NCBI RefSeq assembly: GCF_004025535.1
Contig: NZ_QJRG01000042.1
Span: 124,001-188,000, forward strand
From: Pseudomonas alkylphenolica
GTDB lineage: Bacteria > Pseudomonadota > Gammaproteobacteria > Pseudomonadales > Pseudomonadaceae
Direction: 5' to 3'
DNA: 64,000 nt
In this document: positions 57,634-64,000 of the stretch, in pieces
Layout: the number at the start of each line of letters is the position of its first letter
Position numbering within the stretch: the first letter of the stretch is position 1
Notes under the pieces: generated by a model
What the model saw: only the letters and a program-made list of their open reading frames with translations
What the model was told of the DNA's origin: nothing
Databases searched by the model: none
Position numbers and translations under genes: made by a program

Positions 57634-60504
57634 TCAAGCGTCTTGATAGATCGACATCGGCGGGCAGGCACAGGCCAGGTTGCGGTCGCCGTAGACATTG
57701 TCCACGCGCCCCACCGGCGGCCAGTACTTGCTCTCGCGCAAGGTCGCCAGCGGGTACACCGCCAGCTCCCGGCCATAACGATGCGGCCACTCGCCGGCCA
57801 GTTCGTGGGCGGTATGCGGGGCGTTCCTGAGCGGGTTGTCGAGCTTGTCCAGCGTGCCGTTTTCCACGGCGCGGATTTCTTCGCGAATGCAGATCATCGC
57901 CTCGCAGAAGCGGTCGAGTTCGGCCTTGGACTCACTCTCGGTCGGCTCCACCATCAAGGTGCCGGCCACCGGGAACGACATGGTCGGGGCGTGGAAGCCG
58001 AAGTCGATCAGGCGCTTGGCGACGTCTTCGACACTGATGCCGCTGCTGTCCTTGAGCGGGCGCAGGTCGAGAATGCACTCGTGGGCGACCAGGCCGTTTT
58101 CGCCGGTGTACAGCACCGGGTAGTGCTCCTCCAGACGCCGGGCAATGTAGTTGGCACTGAGGATCGCCAGTTGCGAGGCACGCTTGAGCCCTTCGCCGCC
58201 CATCATGCGCATGTACATCCAGGTGATCGGCAGGATGCTGGCGCTGCCGAACGGTGCCGCACACACCGCGCCGTGCTTGTTGTCCATGTGCCCGTGACCT
58301 GGCAGGAACGGCGCCAGGTGCGCCTTGACGCCAATCGGGCCGACACCCGGACCGCCACCACCATGGGGAATGCAGAAGGTTTTATGCAGGTTGAGGTGCG
58401 ACACGTCGCCGCCGAATTTGCCCGGTGCGCACAGGCCGACCATGGCGTTCATGTTGGCGCCGTCGAGGTAAACCTGGCCGCCATGCTGGTGAATGATGTC
58501 GCAGATGCGGGTGATGCCGTCCTCGAACACGCCGTGGGTCGAGGGATAGGTGATCATCAACGCCGCCAGCCGCGCCTGGTGCTCCACGGCCTTGCGCTGC
58601 AGGTCGTCGACATCGACGTTGCCACGGGCGTCACAGTTGACCACCACCACGCGCATGCCGGCCATCTGCGCGGTGGCCGGGTTGGTGCCGTGGGCCGAAG
58701 ACGGAATCAGGCACACGTCACGCCCGGCTTCGCCCCGGCTGGCGTGGTAGGCGCGAATGGCCAGCAACCCGGCGTACTCGCCCTGCGAGCCGGCGTTGGG
58801 CTGCAGCGACATGGCGTCGTAACCGGTGGCGGCACAAAGCATGGCCTCCAGTTCGTCGGTCAGCTGGCCGTAACCCTGCGACTGTTCGGCCGGTGCAAAC
58901 GGGTGCAAGGCACCGAACTCCGGCCAGGTGATCGGGATCATTTCGCTGGCGGCGTTGAGCTTCATGGTGCATGAGCCCAAAGCGATCATGGTGCGGTCCA
59001 GGGCCAGGTCCTTGTCGGCCAGGCGACGCAGGTAGCGCATCAGCTCGGTTTCGCAGTGGTAGCGATTGAACACTTCGTGCTGCAGGAACGGCGTCTGGCG
59101 CAACAGCGGCGCCGGCAGGCAGTCGCCACTGGCGGCGGCCAGGGTGGCGAAATCCGGGGCTTGCTGAGCCGGTGCTGCAAACACCTGCCAAAGCGCTTCA
59201 ACGCTTGCCTGCTCGCAGGTTTCATCCAGCGCCAGGCCGACACGGGTAGCGTCGATGATGCGCAGGTTCAGGCGTGCTGCGTCAGCGGCGGCCAGCACTT
59301 CGGCGACCGGCCGTGCGGTTTGCACACTGACGGTATCGAAGAAGCTCGCTTGCTCAACACGGTGCCCGAGTTGCTGCAGGCCCTGCACCAGAATCGCGGT
59401 CAGGCGATGCACGCGCCGGGCGATGTCCGCCAGGCCTTGCGGGCCGTGGTAAACGGCATACATGCTGGCGATGTTGGCCAACAGCACCTGCGCGGTGCAG
59501 ATGTTGCTGGTGGCCTTTTCACGGCGGATATGCTGCTCGCGCGTCTGCATGGCCAGGCGCAGGGCCGGCTTGCCGAAACGGTCGATGGACACGCCGACCA
59601 GGCGCCCGGGCATGTCGCGTTTGAAAGCATCACGGGTGGCAAAAAACGCCGCATGCGGGCCGCCAAAACCCAGTGGCACGCCGAAGCGTTGCGCACTGCC
59701 AAGCACCACGTCGGCACCAAACTCGCCGGGCGGTGTTAGCAGGGTCAGAGCCAGCAGGTCGCTGGCCACGGCAACCAGCCCGCCGGCCTGGTGGACCTGC
59801 GCAACGAGTTCGCGGTGGTCGGCGATATCACCGGTGCTGGCCGGGTACTGCAGCAACACGCCGAAGTAGCCGTCGAGGCTTTGCGCCTGCAACTGCGACT
59901 CGTCGCCGACAACCACCTCGATACCCAAAGGCTCGGCACGCGTGCGCAGCACATCGAGGGTTTGCGGGTGGCAATGACGCGAGGCGAAAAACGCCGGGGC
60001 CTTGTTCTTCGCCAGGCGCTTGCAGAAGGTCATGGCCTCGGCCGCTGCAGTGGCTTCGTCCAGCAGCGAGGCGTTGGCGATTTCCATGCCGGTGAGGTCG
60101 CTGACCAGGGTCTGGAAGTTCAACAGCGCTTCCAGACGGCCCTGGGAAATCTCCGGCTGGTACGGCGTGTAGGCGGTGTACCAGGCCGGGTTCTCCAGCA
60201 GGTTGCGCAGGATCGGCGCCGGTGTGTGGCACGGGTAGTAGCCCTGGCCGATGTGGTTGCGGTACAGCTGATTCTTTGCCGCGATGGCCTTGATCGCCGC
60301 CAGGGCCTCTGCCTCGCCCTGCCCTTTGGACAGTTCGAGCACGCTGGTGCCCTTGATGCTTTGCGGGATGACGCTGTCGATCAGGGCGTCGAGCGAGGCA
60401 TGCCCGGTCAGCGCCAGCATGGCGGCGATATCGTCGTCGCGCGGGCCGATGTGACGGGCAATGAATTCGTTGTCGGTGCCCAGCGAGATAGGTGCTCTGT
60501 TCAT
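57634..60504 (-). CDS. gcvP: glycine dehydrogenase (decarboxylating) GcvP
   Basis: P-protein of 956 residues. Decarboxylates glycine and loads the aminomethyl group on GcvH. Single-chain type with two aminotransferase-like halves. The N-half begins [25 protein letters not shown]. The PLP lysine is in [23 protein letters not shown], and [13 protein letters not shown] is also present. It begins 14 bases after gcvH and is likely cotranscribed with it and with glyA. Confidence 0.97.
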   Translation of the reverse strand: MNRAPISLGTDNEFIARHIGPRDDDIAAMLALTGHASLDALIDSVIPQSIKGTSVLELSKGQGEAEALAAIKAIAAKNQLYRNHIGQGYYPCHTPAPILRNLLENPAWYTAYTPYQPEISQGRLEALLNFQTLVSDLTGMEIANASLLDEATAAAEAMTFCKRLAKNKAPAFFASRHCHPQTLDVLRTRAEPLGIEVVVGDESQLQAQSLDGYFGVLLQYPASTGDIADHRELVAQVHQAGGLVAVASDLLALTLLTPPGEFGADVVLGSAQRFGVPLGFGGPHAAFFATRDAFKRDMPGRLVGVSIDRFGKPALRLAMQTREQHIRREKATSNICTAQVLLANIASMYAVYHGPQGLADIARRVHRLTAILVQGLQQLGHRVEQASFFDTVSVQTARPVAEVLAAADAARLNLRIIDATRVGLALDETCEQASVEALWQVFAAPAQQAPDFATLAAASGDCLPAPLLRQTPFLQHEVFNRYHCETELMRYLRRLADKDLALDRTMIALGSCTMKLNAASEMIPITWPEFGALHPFAPAEQSQGYGQLTDELEAMLCAATGYDAMSLQPNAGSQGEYAGLLAIRAYHASRGEAGRDVCLIPSSAHGTNPATAQMAGMRVVVVNCDARGNVDVDDLQRKAVEHQARLAALMITYPSTHGVFEDGITRICDIIHQHGGQVYLDGANMNAMVGLCAPGKFGGDVSHLNLHKTFCIPHGGGGPGVGPIGVKAHLAPFLPGHGHMDNKHGAVCAAPFGSASILPITWMYMRMMGGEGLKRASQLAILSANYIARRLEEHYPVLYTGENGLVAHECILDLRPLKDSSGISVEDVAKRLIDFGFHAPTMSFPVAGTLMVEPTESESKAELDRFCEAMICIREEIRAVENGTLDKLDNPLRNAPHTAHELAGEWPHRYGRELAVYPLATLRESKYWPPVGRVDNVYGDRNLACACPPMSIYQDA

Positions 60505-60518
60505 GTCGGCACCCTGGC

Positions 60519-60896
60519 TCAGGCGTTGTCGGCCAGGAAACGGTCGTAACCGGCCTGGTCCATCAGGGCGTCGAGGTCGGCGACGTTGTTGACCTGGATA
60601 CGGAAGAACCAGCCGTCCTGCATGGGCGAGGCGTTGACCAGTTCAGGGTCATCGGACAGCGCCTGGTTGACGGCAACCACTTCGCCGGCCAGCGGCATGC
60701 TGATGTTGCTGGCGGCCTTCACCGACTCCAGCACTGCAACTTCATGGCCTTCGCCGTATTGGCCCAGATCCGGCAATTGCACGAACACCACATCACCCAA
60801 AGCCTGCTGCGCGAAGCTGGTGATGCCGACAGTCAGCTCGCCGCTGTCTTCCAGACGCAACCATTCGTGTTCAGGTGTAAAACGCAACATGCTCAT
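60519..60896 (-). CDS. gcvH: glycine cleavage H-protein GcvH
   Basis: Lipoyl carrier of 125 residues. The lipoylated lysine is in [20 protein letters not shown] near residue 64. Start: [40 protein letters not shown] lies before ATG 60896, and a CA-like AAAAACAA just upstream. First gene of the gcv operon, downstream of a sigma-54 promoter and three regulator sites. Confidence 0.96.
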   Translation of the reverse strand: MSMLRFTPEHEWLRLEDSGELTVGITSFAQQALGDVVFVQLPDLGQYGEGHEVAVLESVKAASNISMPLAGEVVAVNQALSDDPELVNASPMQDGWFFRIQVNNVADLDALMDQAGYDRFLADNA

Positions 60897-60907
60897 GGCA
60901 CTTCCTC

Positions 60908-60915
60908 TTGTTTTT
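60908..60915 (-). promoter_or_regulatory. CA motif before gcvH
   Basis: Minus strand AAAAACAA, a perfect AANAANAA, directly before the gcvH ribosome site, as seen for the other catabolic units of this window. Confidence 0.4.
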
Positions 60916-60949
60916 AGGTGGGTCCTGCGGGAGGACTGCCAAGTACTAG

Positions 60950-60966
60950 AGCAAGGGCAATGCCAA
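60950..60966 (-). promoter_or_regulatory. sigma-54 promoter of the gcv operon
   Basis: Minus strand TTGGCATTGCCCTTGCT, with GG and GC 12 bases apart as in the -24/-12 consensus. It lies about 55 bases before the gcvH start and downstream of the regulator sites. The neighbouring regulator has the GAFTGA loop that contacts sigma-54. Confidence 0.85.
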
Positions 60967-61031
60967 GTATTTATTTTCTATATAAATCAATTAGTTAAAT
61001 AATTTTTAAGGTGTATTGCAGGCCTCTGCTG

Positions 61032-61149
61032 CGGAGCGAAATCGCTCCATGCATCAGGCCGGGAATCACGCTTTGCCGGGAAGGTCCACTGAAACGCTGG
61101 CCTTGGGGCCACTGGAGCACAATCACTCCAGTGGAGCGCATTCACTCCG
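61032..61149. promoter_or_regulatory. three GcsR-type operator sites
   Basis: 18-bp palindromes at 61032-61049 (TGGAGCGAAATCGCTCCA), 61113-61130 (TGGAGCACAATCACTCCA) and 61132-61149 (TGGAGCGCATTCACTCCG). The second and third start 19 bases apart; the first is about 80 away, nearer the promoter. Their place upstream of a sigma-54 promoter fits enhancer sites for the GcsR-like protein encoded next to them. Confidence 0.75.
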
Positions 61150-61155
61150 GCCCGT

Positions 61156-62688
61156 TCAGGACGGCCGGTTGGCAATGCCGTATTTGCGCAAGCGCTGGCC
61201 AATCGCGGTGTGTGACGTTTGCAAGCGCACCGCCAGTTGCCGGGTGGAGGGGTAAGCGGCGTACAGCTTCTCCAGCAGGGATTTTTCGAAGCCTTGTACG
61301 GCGGCTTCCAGGCTGATGATCTCCGGCACCTCGGTCTGCTGGCTGCTCAGGGCCGTGCCGGCCAGTTCCAGGTCTGCGCACTCGATCACCTCGCCTTCGC
61401 TGATGGCCGCAGCGCGGAAGATCACGTTCTGCAACTGCCGCACGTTGCCGGCCCAGCGGTTGCCCAGCAGCAGCGGATGGGTCGCCAGCGCCAGCCGGCA
61501 CGGCGAGCGCTGGATCTGCGTGCAGGCCTGGCGCAGGAAGTGCTCGGCGAGCAACAGGATGTCGTTGCCGCGCTCACGCAGGGGCGGCACCAGCAGATTG
61601 AGCACGTTGAGGCGGTAGTACAGGTCTTCACGGAAGCTGCCTTCCAGTACCATGCTTTCCAGGTTGCGGTGCGTGGCACACACCACCCGGACATTCACCC
61701 GCACCTCCCCCCCGCCACCGACACGGCGAAAGCTGCCGTCGCTGAGAAAGCGCAACAGCTTGGCCTGCAGGTAAGGCGACATCTCGCCCACTTCATCGAG
61801 AAACACCGTGCCGCCGTCGGCCAGCTCCAGCAGGCCCGGCTTGCCACCTCGCTGAGCGCCGGTAAACGCGCCCGCGGCGTAACCGAACAGCTCGCTTTCG
61901 GCCAGGCTCTCTGGCAGCGCCGCGCAGTTAAGCGCCAGGAACGATGCGTCACGTCGCACGCTCAGGGCATGGCAGGCCCTGGCCACCAGCTCCTTGCCGG
62001 TACCGGTTTCGCCCTGGATCAGGATCGGCGCATCGAGGCTGGCCACTTTGTGCAGCCGCACCTTGAGTTCCTTGAGCGGCGCCGAATCGCCCAGCAGCGT
62101 TTGCAGCCCTTCGGCATGGTCATGCAGCAGCGAGGCCAGGCGTTCACCGATGCGGCTGGGCGGGTACAGGGTGAGCAATCCACCCACCAGCGCATCGGTG
62201 CCGCCACTGATCGGCGTGGCCTCCAGCAACAGCGCCTGGCCCTGCAGGCTCACCTCGCACATTGGCAGGCGAAAACCTTTGTCGATCAAGGTTTGCGCCA
62301 GGTCCGGCTCGGTGAACAGGCTGGACAACGGCTCGCCGGCAGGCTCGCGGCCGACCAGGCTGACCAGCGTCGGGTTGGCCAGCAGCACATGGCCGCAAGG
62401 GTCGACGGCCAGCACCGGATCGCTCATCGCCGCCAGCAATGCTTCCAGTTGCAGGCGTCGGCGTTGGCCAGGGAGAAAGTCGACCAGCTCCACGGCCTGC
62501 ACCCCGACCACCCGCAGCAGCGCGTCGTGAAGTTCCTCCAGCACCGCTTGCGACAGCGCCGGGGCATCGATATAGACGTTCGGCGGGCTCATTTCCACCG
62601 CGTCCAGGTTGAGGTTGCGCGCGCCCAGCAACGCCAGGATCTCCTGGGTGATACCGACACGGTCGATGAAAGTGACGTGAATGCGCAT
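61156..62688 (-). CDS. gcsR: TyrR-type sigma-54 activator GcsR
   Basis: Enhancer-binding protein of 510 residues. Residues 1-75 form an ACT domain ([24 protein letters not shown]), followed by a PAS-like part. The AAA+ domain has Walker [20 protein letters not shown], the sigma-54 loop [11 protein letters not shown], and [15 protein letters not shown]-terminal TyrR-type HTH follows ([26 protein letters not shown]). AGGAG precedes ATG 62688. In P. aeruginosa the ortholog activates gcvH2-gcvP2-glyA2-sdaA-gcvT2 when glycine is present. It lies upstream of that set here on the same strand, 259 bases from gcvH. Confidence 0.93.
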   Translation of the reverse strand: MRIHVTFIDRVGITQEILALLGARNLNLDAVEMSPPNVYIDAPALSQAVLEELHDALLRVVGVQAVELVDFLPGQRRRLQLEALLAAMSDPVLAVDPCGHVLLANPTLVSLVGREPAGEPLSSLFTEPDLAQTLIDKGFRLPMCEVSLQGQALLLEATPISGGTDALVGGLLTLYPPSRIGERLASLLHDHAEGLQTLLGDSAPLKELKVRLHKVASLDAPILIQGETGTGKELVARACHALSVRRDASFLALNCAALPESLAESELFGYAAGAFTGAQRGGKPGLLELADGGTVFLDEVGEMSPYLQAKLLRFLSDGSFRRVGGGGEVRVNVRVVCATHRNLESMVLEGSFREDLYYRLNVLNLLVPPLRERGNDILLLAEHFLRQACTQIQRSPCRLALATHPLLLGNRWAGNVRQLQNVIFRAAAISEGEVIECADLELAGTALSSQQTEVPEIISLEAAVQGFEKSLLEKLYAAYPSTRQLAVRLQTSHTAIGQRLRKYGIANRPS

Positions 62689-62771
62689 CGTGAGCTCCTG
62701 CCTGTCAAACGACAACAGGGGGACGGCACCGCTGTGCCATCCCCCCGCCGGTTAATGAGTGATTGCGGTGT

Positions 62772-64000
62772 TCAATCCGCGTCAAAGGTCAACTGCATGC
62801 CCTCCTGCCGTTTCTGCCGCAACTGGCGATAGGAAATGCCCAGCACGACAAACCAGGCAGGCACCAGGTACAGCGCCTGGCGGGTGTCTTCCTGCAGGGC
62901 CAGAAGGGCCAGGATGAACATGAAGAACGTCAGGCACACCCAGACCATGAAAATCCCGCCTGGCATCTTGTACTTCGAGGCGCGGTGCAGGCTGTCGCGC
63001 TGTTTGCGGTACGCCAGGTACGACAACAGGATCATCGACCAGACAAACATGAACAGAATCGCCGACACCGTGGTGATCAGGGTGAAGGCATCGAGCATGT
63101 TCGGCACCAGGTAAATCACCAGCGCGCCGGCCAGCAGGCAGATGCAGGAGAAGATCAGGCCATTGGAGGGCACGGCGCGTTTTGACAGCACCCCGAACTT
63201 GCCCGGCGCATCACCGTCAACCGCCAGGCCATAGAGCATGCGGCTGGTGGAGAACACGCCGCTGTTGGCCGACGATGCGGCCGAGGTGAGCACGACAAAG
63301 TTGATGATCCCGGCGGCAGCAGGCAGGCCGGCGAGCACGAACAGCTCTACGAACGGGCTCTTGTTGGCGACCACGTCGCGCCATGGCGTCACGGCCATGA
63401 TGGCGATCAGCGCAAACACGTAGAAGATGATGATGCGCAGGGGAATCGAATTGATTGCCCGTGGCAGGTTGCGCTCCGGGTTCTTGGTTTCTGCGGCGGT
63501 GGTGCCCACCAGTTCGATGCCGACAAAGGCGAACACGGCAATCTGGAAGCCGGCAAAAAAGCCCATGGCGCCATGCGGGAACATCCCGTCGTCGTTCCAC
63601 AGGTTGGCCAGCGAAGCGGTGTTGCCGGTTGGCGACTGATAGGCGGCAACCACCATGTACAACCCCGTGCACACCAGCGCACAGATGGCGACGATCTTGA
63701 TCATGGCGAACCAGAATTCCAGTTCGCCGAACATTTTCACTGTCACCAGGTTGAGCCCCAGCAGCAAGCCGACACAACTGATGGCCGGCATCCACAGCGG
63801 TATATCCGGGAACCAGAACTGTAAATAAGCAGAGATGGCGATAACATCGGCAATCCCGGTGACAATCCAGCAGAACCAGTAAGTCCAGCCGGTAAAATAC
63901 CCGGCCCAGGGTCCTAACAGATCAGCGGAAAAGTCGATGAAGGATTTGTAGTTGAGATTGGACAGCAGTAATTCGCCCATTGCCCGCATGACAAAGAACA
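62772..64000 (-). CDS. CycA-like amino acid permease, C-terminal part (cut by window edge)
   Basis: APC-family transporter, about 409 residues visible, the N-terminus lying past the right edge. The run MRAMGELLLSNLNYKSFIDFSADLLGPWAGYFTGWTYWFCWIVTGIADVIAI and later AGFQIAVFAFVGIELVGTTAAETKNPERNLPRAINSIP are those of CycA (glycine, D-serine, D-alanine). About eleven membrane segments remain. It lies 83 bases upstream of gcsR on the same strand, so it likely feeds glycine to the gcv pathway. Confidence 0.9.
   Translation of the reverse strand, partial: FFVMRAMGELLLSNLNYKSFIDFSADLLGPWAGYFTGWTYWFCWIVTGIADVIAISAYLQFWFPDIPLWMPAISCVGLLLGLNLVTVKMFGELEFWFAMIKIVAICALVCTGLYMVVAAYQSPTGNTASLANLWNDDGMFPHGAMGFFAGFQIAVFAFVGIELVGTTAAETKNPERNLPRAINSIPLRIIIFYVFALIAIMAVTPWRDVVANKSPFVELFVLAGLPAAAGIINFVVLTSAASSANSGVFSTSRMLYGLAVDGDAPGKFGVLSKRAVPSNGLIFSCICLLAGALVIYLVPNMLDAFTLITTVSAILFMFVWSMILLSYLAYRKQRDSLHRASKYKMPGGIFMVWVCLTFFMFILALLALQEDTRQALYLVPAWFVVLGISYRQLRQKRQEGMQLTFDAD

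Overview
The window is high-GC, gene-dense bacterial chromosome that looks like Pseudomonas, most probably the P. putida/fluorescens lineage. The basis is recognition of gene content and order: a TyrR-type regulator next to gcvH-gcvP-glyA-sdaA-gcvT, a probable 3-hydroxyphenylacetate hydroxylase pair, OprD and FadL porins, Pseudomonas-style REP elements, and AANAANAA motifs beside catabolic start codons. I found no rRNA, tRNA, CRISPR array, transposase, integrase or phage gene.

Layout. 1-6.7 kb: the start of a malate dehydrogenase gene, a P-loop protein, a DUF1254 protein, a CAP-domain protein, a lytic transglycosylase and an ABC exporter. 6.7-12.3 kb: a catabolic unit (SDR, MFS transporter, beta-keto acid cleavage enzyme, AraC regulator, OprD porin) linked by a matching two-half-site operator found at two promoters. 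12.4-13.8 kb: an SDR/SnoaL pair. 13.9-15.95 kb: a WYL regulator divergent from a two-gene cassette of unknown function, bounded by two nearly identical REP elements. 16-20.6 kb: TetR/MaoC, tautomerase/AraC, DUF2000, a LysE exporter and an outer-membrane-like protein. 20.8-22.8 kb: an SdsA-type alkylsulfatase gene with an in-frame amber codon at the signal-peptide junction. 22.9-29.5 kb: a hydroxyphenylacetate cluster on the minus strand with a C1/C2 two-component 4-HPA 3-hydroxylase, a LuxR regulator, an MFS permease and a probable MhaAB 3-HPA 6-hydroxylase. 29.6-30.4 kb: a histidinol-phosphatase-type gene. 30.6-37.3 kb: a sulfonate-type binding protein, GST, AraC, TonB-dependent receptor and FMN monooxygenase. 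37.3-52.7 kb: mixed genes including HxlR/MFS, two Nudix hydrolases, katG, an exopolyphosphatase, a FadL porin and a GST/LLM/LysR group. 52.8-64 kb: a glycine catabolism locus (cycA-like permease, gcsR, gcvH, gcvP, glyA, sdaA, gcvT, lipA) with a sigma-54 promoter and three regulator sites.

How the genes work together. The glycine locus imports glycine and converts it through the cleavage system and GlyA to serine, then pyruvate, with its own lipoyl synthase. The hydroxyphenylacetate cluster would turn 3-HPA into homogentisate and 4-HPA into homoprotocatechuate, but no ring-cleavage genes lie in the window. In the beta-keto acid unit, the SDR could make a 3-keto acid that the cleavage enzyme splits with acetyl-CoA; the substrate is unknown. 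Perfect AANAANAA (Crc/Hfq-type) motifs precede the first genes of several of these catabolic units, which suggests shared carbon catabolite control.

The most unusual region is the REP-bounded WYL cassette. Next are the duplicated AraC operator, the amber-interrupted alkylsulfatase, and the gcv regulator sites, whose half-sites differ from those I recall for P. aeruginosa GcsR.
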